Part shown: one piece after another, positions 17,784-24,970 of the stretch
Layout of the letters: every line of letters starts with the position of its first letter
Position numbering within the stretch: position 1 is the first letter of the stretch
From: Gammaproteobacteria bacterium
Lineage (GTDB): Bacteria > Pseudomonadota > Gammaproteobacteria > SZUA-140
Length of the DNA: 64,000 bases
NCBI GenBank assembly: GCA_016716465.1
Contig: JADJWH010000004.1
Span: 372,001 to 436,000, forward strand
Direction: 5' to 3'
Notes under the pieces: generated by a model
The model's database searches: none
The model's input: the letters and a program-made list of their open reading frames with translations, nothing else
What the model was told of the DNA's origin: nothing
Program-made: the position numbers and the translations under genes

Positions 17784-18725
17784 ATGCAAGAACAGATGGT
17801 CGCCTGGTGGCAGAATCCTCTCGTCAGCAAGCTGTTCATGCTCTGCGTCGTCGGGGCGACCATCATCATGGTTCTGCATTTCCTCAATCGGTCCCTGGCG
17901 CGCAGCCATGCGGATTCAGAGATACGGTACCGGCTGCGCAAGGTCATAAACTTTTCCGGCTACCTTATCTTCGCGGTGTTCGCCGCCAGCATTTTCAGTG
18001 TGCATATCGGGCAGTTCGCCGTGATACTCGGTGTGGCTGGCGCGGGGATCGCGTTCGCGCTACAGGAGGTGATCGCCAGCGTGGCGGGCTGGATGGCGGT
18101 CGCGTTCGGCGGCTTTTACCGGCCAGGCGATCGCATACAGCTCGGCGGCATCAAGGGCGATGTCATCGACATCGGCATTCTGCGCACCACGCTGATGGAA
18201 TGCGGCGAATGGGTCAACGCCGACCTTTACAACGGCCGCATCGTCCGTGTTGCCAACAGTTTCGTGTTCAAGGAGCCGGTATTCAACTATTCAGGGGAAT
18301 TTCCGTTCCTCTGGGATGAGATCATGGTCCCGCTCAAGTACGGAAGCGATTACCACCTCGCCAGGAAAATTCTGGCCGAGGCGGCGCACGATATCATCGG
18401 CGACTACACCATCGCCGCCGAGCAGGCCTGGATCCCCGTCACGAGGCGATATCTGATCGAACAGGCCAGCGTAGAGCCGAGGGTCACCATGAACCCGACC
18501 ATCAACTGCATCGAGTTAACGCTGCGTTACGTCGTTGATTACAAGCTCCGCAGATCGACAAAGGACTTGTTGTTCACGCGAATCCTCGACGATATGGCAC
18601 GCCACGCGGACCGCGTCGAGATCGCGGCCGCGACCTTGAGTATCGAGAAGATAGCCCCGCTTGACGTGCGCCTGAGACGCCGGTCGAGCGACAACGAGCA
18701 TGGTGGACAGGGCGCGGAGCGCTGA
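17784..18725 (+). CDS. MscS-family ion channel (second, divergent type)
   Basis: 313 residues. Membrane segments lie at about 15-35, 58-75 and 78-110. The pore-lining segment LGVAGAGIAFALQEVIASVAGWMAV leads to a short beta domain (YRPGDRIQLGGIKGDVIDIGILRTTLME) and VANSFVFKEPVFNYSGEFPFLWDEIMVPLKYGSD, typical of a different MscS subfamily from the gene before. The pore helix starts with acidic/aromatic-poor packing unlike the first channel. A GAGAGG ribosome site precedes the ATG at 17784, 44 bases after the first channel. It ends the three-gene cassette and converges with the deacetylase gene. Two unlike MscS pores beside one ATPase is unusual. Confidence 0.92.
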   Translation: MQEQMVAWWQNPLVSKLFMLCVVGATIIMVLHFLNRSLARSHADSEIRYRLRKVINFSGYLIFAVFAASIFSVHIGQFAVILGVAGAGIAFALQEVIASVAGWMAVAFGGFYRPGDRIQLGGIKGDVIDIGILRTTLMECGEWVNADLYNGRIVRVANSFVFKEPVFNYSGEFPFLWDEIMVPLKYGSDYHLARKILAEAAHDIIGDYTIAAEQAWIPVTRRYLIEQASVEPRVTMNPTINCIELTLRYVVDYKLRRSTKDLLFTRILDDMARHADRVEIAAATLSIEKIAPLDVRLRRRSSDNEHGGQGAER

Positions 18726-18742
18726 TCTCCCCGTAAACCCTC

Positions 18743-20494
18743 TCAAGGAAGCATCTTACCGCCGGCGCCCTCCCAAATGCCCTGGAGGAAGTTGCGCGCG
18801 TTCACCCCCAGGGTTCGGGTCAGGTAACCGCCCTCCTGAACGATCAGGGTGGGCGTCTTCAGCGCGCCGATCATGCGACCGTTTTGATGAAAGTCCCCCG
18901 CTTTCAGTTCCCAGCTGCCCGTGGGATCACCCTTGGCGGTATCCAGTCCGAGCGACAGCACCAGAAAGCCCGGGGCAAACTTCGCGATCCGCTTCAGCGC
19001 GTGTCCCAATGTCTTCCGATAGCGGTCGACATCGCTACGCTCGGAAAGCGGATAGTTGACATTGAATCCCTTTCCTTCACCTTCGCCGTCCTCATCCTCG
19101 AATCCGCTGAAATAGGGGTAGGCATAGTTGGGGTGTCCGTGGATCGAAACGGTCAGCACGTCGGCGCGCCGATAGAAGATGTCCTGGGTGCCGTTGCCGT
19201 GATGGAAATCGATGTCCAGCACCGCCACGCGATCAAACCGGCTGAGATAATGCGCGGCCACCGCCGCGGAATTGAAGTAACAGAAGCCGCCGAAGGCCCG
19301 CCGCTCGGCGTGATGGCCCGGCGGACGCACCAGTGCGTAGGCGATGCGGTGCCCGTCCACCAGCGCGCCGGCCCCGGTCATGGCGCAATCCACGGCGCCC
19401 CGGGCGGCAAGATAGGCGTTCTGATTGAGTGGCGTGAAGGTGTCGATGCAGTAATAGCCGGCGCGCATCGGCAGATCCCGGGGCTGGCGCGATATGTTCC
19501 GGATCGGAAACACCGCGGGATAGATGGATCGTCCGGGCGGCAACGAAGCGCAGGCGCGACGCAGATAATCCACGTAGTCATCCGCATGCACCGCGCGGAT
19601 GTGGCGCTCGCCGTGTTTCCTTGCCAGCCTGGATGAGAAGATGCGCGTTTTTTCCAGCTCCTTGAGGATGGCCGCGACACGCACCGGGGCCTCGACGTAC
19701 CCGCGGTCGCGCACATGATGGATGTCGTGCCCGCGATTGACGATGAGCACTATGGGCAAGTCTCCGGCGGGCGGGGCCGCGACCATCGCCGGCGCGGCCC
19801 GTTTACCATAGCGCAGCTCACGCAGCCGCACCGGATCATCGCGAATGGATCGCACGATTCGCGCGATCTCCTCGGGCGGGCTCTCATCCCCGTATTTCCG
19901 CGCCAGGATGGCGGCCACGATCCGGCGCGTCTCATCGCGCTTCAGGGCGTGTCCTCGCCCAATATCATCGAACATGAGGTACGGCGAGTTGTCGTGCTCG
20001 GGTTTGAGCTGCTGTTCATAGGCGGTACCGATGATCGGCCGCGCGCCAAACCGCTCATAGAAGCGCATACGGGCGATATTCTGTTTCAGGACCCTGGCAT
20101 CACGGCACAGGTCCGCCTCATCGGGGTGGCACTCAAAGAACAGTCCGATGACGTTCAGCGAGGCCGCCTCCTCCCTGACCTGTTCGTACAGAACCCCGCC
20201 GATCCCGCCCCCGGTGCGGCCGGGCGCGGCGGAGATATACTCCAGGAGACAGAAGGCGAGATCCGGGAAGTGCAGCAGCAGCGCGAAACCCTTGACGCGC
20301 AACTCGGCGTCCTCCGCCACGAACAGGATGGTACGGAAGCGGTACTTCAGCGGATCGCGCAGACGCAGCGCGAGATTGTCCAGCTCCCCGGCGCTGACGC
20401 GCGGGAATTGTCGGCGCAAGATGCCGCGCACCTGTTCGATGGCCGACTGATTGGAAGGCGAGGTATCGTCGTAGATCTTACGGATTCGGAACAT
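18743..20494 (-). CDS. GNAT acetyltransferase - histone deacetylase fusion
   Basis: 583 residues in two catalytic halves. Residues 1-210 look like a GNAT acetyltransferase with an acetyl-CoA-loop-like GRTGGGIGGVLYEQV and a conserved MRFYERFGARPIIGTAY segment. Residues 245-583 are a complete class II-type HDAC/acetylpolyamine amidohydrolase domain: RPPGHHAERRAFGGFCYFN, the zinc site DIDFHHGNGTQDIF (Asp-His), SLGLDTAKGDPTGS (second Asp) and EGGYL. All expected catalytic residues are visible. One protein could therefore both add and remove acetyl groups, on protein lysines or on polyamines. The ATG at 20494 is the first in frame. It converges with the second MscS gene and shares a strand with the next gene upstream. 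Confidence 0.9.
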   Translation of the reverse strand: MFRIRKIYDDTSPSNQSAIEQVRGILRRQFPRVSAGELDNLALRLRDPLKYRFRTILFVAEDAELRVKGFALLLHFPDLAFCLLEYISAAPGRTGGGIGGVLYEQVREEAASLNVIGLFFECHPDEADLCRDARVLKQNIARMRFYERFGARPIIGTAYEQQLKPEHDNSPYLMFDDIGRGHALKRDETRRIVAAILARKYGDESPPEEIARIVRSIRDDPVRLRELRYGKRAAPAMVAAPPAGDLPIVLIVNRGHDIHHVRDRGYVEAPVRVAAILKELEKTRIFSSRLARKHGERHIRAVHADDYVDYLRRACASLPPGRSIYPAVFPIRNISRQPRDLPMRAGYYCIDTFTPLNQNAYLAARGAVDCAMTGAGALVDGHRIAYALVRPPGHHAERRAFGGFCYFNSAAVAAHYLSRFDRVAVLDIDFHHGNGTQDIFYRRADVLTVSIHGHPNYAYPYFSGFEDEDGEGEGKGFNVNYPLSERSDVDRYRKTLGHALKRIAKFAPGFLVLSLGLDTAKGDPTGSWELKAGDFHQNGRMIGALKTPTLIVQEGGYLTRTLGVNARNFLQGIWEGAGGKMLP

Positions 20495-20564
20495 GGTCCT
20501 CCATGCCCTCCGCCCGGCTGGGAGATCCTGCCTTCACCGATTCTCAGGCGATACGCTGGGCATA

Positions 20565-21152
20565 TTAATCCTTTCTTTTCGCGCCACGGCGCACCGCCAT
20601 CCGGCGCAGACGACGATAACGCCCCTCCAGCTCGCCCGGATCCAGACCCAGGCCCGCCGTCAGAATCCGCTCGGCGCCCGTGCGACTTGACGCAGGAATT
20701 TCCATCAGGAGCTCCTCGACCACCAGGCGCACGTCGTCATCGGCAAGTCGATGCGCAATCCCGCCGCCGCCGGCTTCGCGCTCCAGCAATGCGGCCAGCG
20801 CCTCCATCCCGCGTAAGCGCGCATCCGTTGCGGCTTTGGATAAACGCGCGCTGAACCGCTTCCCTTGCCGACCGCCCGCAATCGCGCCGGCAATCGCGTG
20901 CGCAATGTGGAACTGCAGCGCTTCACCCCCGCGGATGGCGATCTCCGGCCGGACGGCTATGCGCCGGCCGTCGCCGCTTACGGTGCAGTCATCTCGACAG
21001 TCGCTCAATACAATGCGCCAGCGATAGGCACGATCCCAGCGCGGAAACAGCAGGACCCGGACTTCGGCAAACGCGCGCTGGAGCCTGGCCGCCGGATCGT
21101 CTGGCGCCCCGGATCGCCGGTTTCGCATCTCCTGAACGTCCGCGTCTGTCAT
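20565..21152 (-). CDS. Hypothetical protein, possibly a degenerate zinc-peptidase-like fold
   Basis: 195 residues, soluble, rich in Arg and Ala, with no signal peptide or membrane segment. I do not recognise it with confidence. The central stretch LQFHIAHAIAG, followed by GKRFSARLSKAATDARLRG, resembles small metallopeptidase-like proteins that read L-x-HEIAHA followed by GK-R-W-x-x-R. Here the catalytic His-Glu pair would be Phe-His, so zinc chemistry is probably lost. The C-terminal 45 residues are highly basic (RYRRLRRMAVRRGAKRKD), which could bind nucleic acid. It lies 70 bases upstream of the GNAT-HDAC gene on the same strand and may share its transcript. Confidence 0.6.
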   Translation of the reverse strand: MTDADVQEMRNRRSGAPDDPAARLQRAFAEVRVLLFPRWDRAYRWRIVLSDCRDDCTVSGDGRRIAVRPEIAIRGGEALQFHIAHAIAGAIAGGRQGKRFSARLSKAATDARLRGMEALAALLEREAGGGGIAHRLADDDVRLVVEELLMEIPASSRTGAERILTAGLGLDPGELEGRYRRLRRMAVRRGAKRKD

Positions 21153-21398
21153 ACCGGTCGACCCTATCCGTACCAGGGATCATGCCGTGCGCGCCCGCCA
21201 GACCCCGCGCAAACGATCACCGGCGAAGAAAATGCCCGGGTCAATGACACGCGGCGGCGCGACACCCATGAGCGAACATTAATTTAACACCCTGGAGAGG
21301 AACGATGACAACATAAAGATCAAACGCATGGCTTCTCGTACCTCGCACCCCGACAGCAACGGACGGACATCAGGATGTCCGTAGCCACGGCCGGTGCG

Positions 21399-23159
21399 TC
21401 ATCCCCTGCCCCGACCCCTGGAGGATGACCATGGCGATTGGGACAACCACGTCTCGAACTCCCGGACCGGCATGGGTCTTCCGATCTGATATCCCTGGGC
21501 GACGCCACAGCCCAGGGCCATGAGAAAGTCGTACGCCTCGCGACTTTCAACCCCTTCGGCGACGACCTTGAGCCCGAGATCGTGCGCCAGCGTTATGGTG
21601 GAACGCACGATCGCCGCCGAGTTCGCGTTCATCGTCATGTCCCTGACGAAGGATTTGTCGATCTTGATCGCATCCACCGGCATGCGCTGGAGATAGCTGA
21701 GCGAGGAATACCCCGTGCCGAAATCATCGATGAACAGCGCGATACCAAACTCATGCAGTCTCGTGAGCACCTTCAAGGCGCTGTCCGGATCATCCATGAT
21801 GGCGCTCTCCGTGATCTCGAGCTCCAGTGAGGAGGGACCGGCGCCACAGTCGCGCAGGAGCTGGCTCAGCTTGTCCGGCAGATCCCGTTCACGCAGGTTG
21901 CGTGCGGACAGGTTCACCGCGACGGGCAGGCTCAACCCGGCCTTGCGCCAGACCGACGACTGACGCAGCGCCGACTTCAGCACCCAGTCCGTCAGCGGCT
22001 TGATCAGGCCGGTGTGCTCGGCGAGCGATATGAATTCATCGGGCGGGATCAGGCCCTGCTCCGGATGTACCCAGCGGACCAGGGCTTCCATTCCGCAGAC
22101 GCGGCCCGTGCGCAGGTCTATCTTGGGCTGGTAGTACAGAACCAGCTCATCGCCCTTGATCGCACGCCTCAATTGCTGGGCCAGAACCATACGCCTGGCC
22201 GTGTCCTCGTCCCGCTCCGCCGCATAGAAGGCGAAGCGCTCGCCCGAGGTCTTCGCCTGACGCATGGCGACATCCATCTTCCGCATCAGTCCGTTCACTT
22301 CCGTCCCATGCTGGGGATACAGCGCTATGCCGATCACCGCGCTCACTTCCAGCGCGATCCCGCTCAGCATGAATGGTGATTCGAAGGCGGACAATACGCG
22401 GCGCGTGATCGCGGTAATCTGCCCGACGTCCCCTTCCAGCAGCAGGATCGCGAACTCGTCCCCGCGCAGACGCGCCACGAGCCCATTCTCTCCCACGGCC
22501 GCGCGCACACGCGCACTGACTTCCTTGAGCAGCTGGTCCCCCTGTCGGAAACCCAGCGCATCATTGATCTCCTGGAATCGATCGAGGTCAAGCAGTTGCA
22601 GGGCCAACGAATGTCCACTGGCTACGGCCTCGTTCATCGAACGCTGCAGCCACTCCTCGAACTGGAGGTGGTTGGGCAGACCGGTCAGGCTGTCATAACT
22701 CATCATGCGCCGGATGGTGTCGCTCGCCTCCACGTGCGCCGCCCGGATACGCAGGCCACGGATCCCGAACGCCAGATCACCGGCGGCCTCTTCCAGCAGC
22801 TTCATTTCTTCCGCGTCGAAGGCATCACTCTCCCATGAGCATATCGACAGCACTCCGATGACCTGGCCGTCGATCTGCAAGGGAAACACCGCGATACTGG
22901 CATGGCACGGCTGCCAGTGCTGGGCCACCCCGGATCCGGAAGCGGCAGCGGTAGAGCGCCAGCGCGCTACGGATTGCGTATCGAGCCGGATCACTCTGGC
23001 CAGCGTGCCGCAGTCCTCCCCCGTTGCGGTCCACATCATGGAGCCGACGATCTCGACCAGGCCCTCCGCACAGCCGCCATGGCCCGCCTGCGCCACCGGT
23101 CGCAGCGACCCGGGCTTGTCCGCCTCGGCGTATCCCACCCAGGCAAAGGGGATATCCAC
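21399..23159 (-). CDS. C-terminal half of a frameshifted GAF-GGDEF-EAL cyclic-di-GMP protein
   Basis: This frame carries the end of a GAF domain (PFAWVGYAEA onward), a GGDEF domain and an EAL domain. The GGDEF signature is RGDEF (in VARLRGDEFAILLLEG), so cyclase activity is uncertain. The EAL phosphodiesterase set is intact: EALVRW, NLSARNL, ELEITESAIMDD, DDFGTGYSSLSYL, KIDKSFVRDM and AEGVES. It therefore probably breaks down cyclic-di-GMP. It has no natural start of its own: its first GTG lies in the middle of the GAF domain. It continues the upstream frame 22825-24333 if one C is removed from a run of four at 23148-23151. Either the gene is broken or the base is a sequence error. Confidence 0.85.
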   Translation of the reverse strand: MDIPFAWVGYAEADKPGSLRPVAQAGHGGCAEGLVEIVGSMMWTATGEDCGTLARVIRLDTQSVARWRSTAAASGSGVAQHWQPCHASIAVFPLQIDGQVIGVLSICSWESDAFDAEEMKLLEEAAGDLAFGIRGLRIRAAHVEASDTIRRMMSYDSLTGLPNHLQFEEWLQRSMNEAVASGHSLALQLLDLDRFQEINDALGFRQGDQLLKEVSARVRAAVGENGLVARLRGDEFAILLLEGDVGQITAITRRVLSAFESPFMLSGIALEVSAVIGIALYPQHGTEVNGLMRKMDVAMRQAKTSGERFAFYAAERDEDTARRMVLAQQLRRAIKGDELVLYYQPKIDLRTGRVCGMEALVRWVHPEQGLIPPDEFISLAEHTGLIKPLTDWVLKSALRQSSVWRKAGLSLPVAVNLSARNLRERDLPDKLSQLLRDCGAGPSSLELEITESAIMDDPDSALKVLTRLHEFGIALFIDDFGTGYSSLSYLQRMPVDAIKIDKSFVRDMTMNANSAAIVRSTITLAHDLGLKVVAEGVESREAYDFLMALGCGVAQGYQIGRPMPVREFETWLSQSPWSSSRGRGRG

Positions 23160-24333
23160 CGGCCTCGACGATGGTCCTGCACATCTGGTCGAGCAGCATC
23201 TGTTCGTCGGTCGCCCGGACGAGCGCGCGGTTTCCGGCGCTCAAGGTCCGCAATGCCCGATGGACCTTCTGCAGTTCCGAGGCCATATCATCGATGTTGC
23301 GGGCGAGTCGGCCCAGTTCTTCCTCGCTATGCGGCAGACCCGTGCGAGCGCCCAGATCGCCCTTGCCCAAACGTTGCGCCGCGATGCAAAGCGCCTTGAC
23401 CCGCCGCAACACGAAGATATCGCTCCCTACCCACGCGGCCGCAAGGGTGAGCAGGGTAACCAGCAGCAGCAATGTCAGGCTGCGGGCAACCACCTGATTC
23501 ACGGCGGCAAACGCGACCGCCTTGGGAATGCCGGCGCTGACATATACCTTGCCGCCGATGTCGTCGTGCAGCGGAGCGAAGGCGTAGAGCCGGGTTTCGC
23601 CATCGAGCCCGCCGATCTCCACGCTCCCTTCCGCCTGGCGACCGAGTATCGCCTGGATCAACGGCGCCTCTCTCATGGCCTTTCCGACCCAGTTCCCCGC
23701 ATCGGGGTAACGCGCCAGGATCGTTCCCTGGCTGTCCACCACGGTGACGGTGGAACCGGCGGGCAGCTTGATGTCTCCGGCGAGCCGGTTGAGCCAGGAA
23801 AGATCGAGCGCGGCATAGACCACCGCCCGGATATCGCCATCGTCGTCCCTGACCGGATAACCGAAGTTGATCGTGGGAATACCCGTTATGCGCCCGACCT
23901 GATAGTCTCCGACGCCGAATCCCCCGGTATTCAGCGCGCGTTGAAAATACCCGCGATCACCGACATTGACCGGATGTGGCAGTGGGACAGCGCTGCAATA
24001 CACATGGCCGTCGATGGAAGCCGCGCCGAAATTCGCATAATAGGGATAGGGCTTCAGCAGATCGACCAGCACCTGGTCACAGGCAGCGGTGCCGCGGGCC
24101 CTGATCGCAGGCAACTGCGCCAGACTCATCAGCAACTGGTGCGTGGAGGCTATCAATTGCCTTTGTTCGCGCGCCGCCAGACGCACGAGACTCATCGCAT
24201 CCTTGCCTGCCTCCGCTACCGCGTGCCCGCGCTGAACGATCGCGCCATGCCCGATCAGCCCGAAGGCCGGGATCAGCGCTGCAAGGACAAGTAACAGAAG
24301 GCGGGCACGCAAGCCCATAGAGGATCGCCACAT
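22825..24333 (-). CDS. N-terminal half of the frameshifted protein: Cache, HAMP and start of GAF
   Basis: Reading from the ATG at 24333 (MWRSSMGLRARLLLLVLAAL): one membrane helix, then a periplasmic double-Cache sensor (about 40-270; HVYCSAVPLPHPVNVGDRGY and GIPTINFGYPVRDDDGDIRAVVYAALDLSWL). A second membrane helix (SLTLLLLVTLLTLAAAWVGS), a HAMP domain (RVKALCIAAQRLGKGDLGART) and the start of a GAF domain ending VEAGGY follow. After that the frame runs into unrelated sequence for more than 100 residues until a stop at 22825. The natural continuation is the frame 21399-23159. The ligand is unknown, but small carboxylates and amino acids are common for this sensor type. Confidence 0.82.
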   Translation of the reverse strand: MWRSSMGLRARLLLLVLAALIPAFGLIGHGAIVQRGHAVAEAGKDAMSLVRLAAREQRQLIASTHQLLMSLAQLPAIRARGTAACDQVLVDLLKPYPYYANFGAASIDGHVYCSAVPLPHPVNVGDRGYFQRALNTGGFGVGDYQVGRITGIPTINFGYPVRDDDGDIRAVVYAALDLSWLNRLAGDIKLPAGSTVTVVDSQGTILARYPDAGNWVGKAMREAPLIQAILGRQAEGSVEIGGLDGETRLYAFAPLHDDIGGKVYVSAGIPKAVAFAAVNQVVARSLTLLLLVTLLTLAAAWVGSDIFVLRRVKALCIAAQRLGKGDLGARTGLPHSEEELGRLARNIDDMASELQKVHRALRTLSAGNRALVRATDEQMLLDQMCRTIVEAGGYPLCLGGIRRGGQARVAATGGAGGPWRLCGGPGRDRRLHDVDRNGGGLRHAGQSDPARYAIRSALALYRCRFRIRGGPALAAVPCQYRGVSLADRRPGHRSAVDMLMGE

Positions 24334-24518
24334 GGCAGGAGCCTCGTAATTTTCATCGCTGTTGATGTTAGCAAATTGCATGCCATCCGCTGCGCACGAG
24401 GGTTGACAATCCCGGCGGATCTGGCGATCACCGGCAATCGCTGATATCCGCAAATCCCTGCGGATTCAACAAACTCACCGCTATCGTTTCAAAGCACATC
24501 AACGGCAGTGACACAGGA

Positions 24519-24647
24519 TTACGCCACACGGTGTTCCCAGTCGCGCGCCTGCTCATGCGGCCCACGCCGAAACGGATCGACATGGGCCACCTGCTTGACG
24601 GGCAGGCAGTCATCCGGATATCGAACCACCGACCAACCCCCGTGCAT
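24519..24647 (-). CDS. Small hypothetical protein (42 aa)
   Basis: An open frame of 43 codons begins with ATG at 24647, preceded on the minus strand by GGAGG six bases upstream. The product starts MHGGWSVVRYPDDCLPVKQV and is acidic/basic mixed with Trp residues at both ends; it has no membrane segment. Codon use looks normal for the window. It lies between the frameshifted c-di-GMP gene and the efflux genes. A longer frame on the same strand covers it, but that frame has poor amino-acid composition. Family unknown. Confidence 0.4.
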   Translation of the reverse strand: MHGGWSVVRYPDDCLPVKQVAHVDPFRRGPHEQARDWEHRVA

Positions 24648-24725
24648 GTCATCCTCCGGTCGACCTGAATGAAACGAATATCGCGCCGGCCAGAGTTAGT
24701 CCGATTCCAAACAGGACAATTTCTG

Positions 24726-24757
24726 CGGATATTCATGTCCGGTAGCGTGAATATCCG
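24726..24757. repeat. Perfect inverted repeat, possible operator
   Basis: Arms CGGATATTCA (24726-24735) and TGAATATCCG (24748-24757) are perfect complements around a 12-base spacer. It lies about 120 bases upstream of the efflux promoter. No T run follows, so a terminator is unlikely. Operator and RNA hairpin both remain possible. Confidence 0.45.
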
Positions 24758-24873
24758 GCGACCCGACTTCATCGATGACGATGGCTCCGCACCGATAAAT
24801 GACATCACATTCTCCAAGGTCATCTCCCGCGCGCATCCAGGCATGATCGACTGGCGCGCACGGGAAACATGGC

Positions 24874-24882
24874 TGATATACT
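24874..24882 (+). promoter_or_regulatory. Extended -10 promoter of the RND operon
   Basis: TGATATACT is an extended -10 (TGN followed by TATACT), 88 bases before the adaptor-protein ATG. No good -35 is visible, which is common with extended -10 sites. Confidence 0.38.
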
Positions 24883-24970
24883 GTCGCTTCGCGATCAGGC
24901 GAATATCCATCCCTTGTTCGATCACGGTCAGAAATGATCGGGTCATGAACAGTATTTTCCGGAGCCGCTC

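Larger units (their letters stand above)
24648..24970. other. Intergenic region upstream of the RND efflux genes
   Basis: These 323 bases hold no supportable gene. They contain a perfect 10-bp inverted repeat (24726-24757) and an extended -10 promoter (24874-24882), both listed separately. Base composition is less GC-rich than the genes around it. Confidence 0.5.

Noticed and set aside
21305..21316. Three-codon ORF (ATG ACA ACA TAA) after a strong GGAGAGG ribosome site
   Set aside because: No plus-strand gene follows; the next gene is convergent. A leader peptide needs a downstream gene, so this is probably chance or a gene remnant.
21364..21381. Perfect 8-bp inverted repeat with a 2-base centre after the end of the EAL gene
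   Set aside because: A two-base loop cannot form a normal hairpin and no T run follows on either strand. It could be a protein site but nothing supports that.
24428..24946. 172-codon minus-strand frame upstream of the efflux genes
   Set aside because: Composition is unlike a real protein (many Arg, Met, Ser), no ribosome site at its start, and it overlaps the better-supported 42-residue ORF in another frame.
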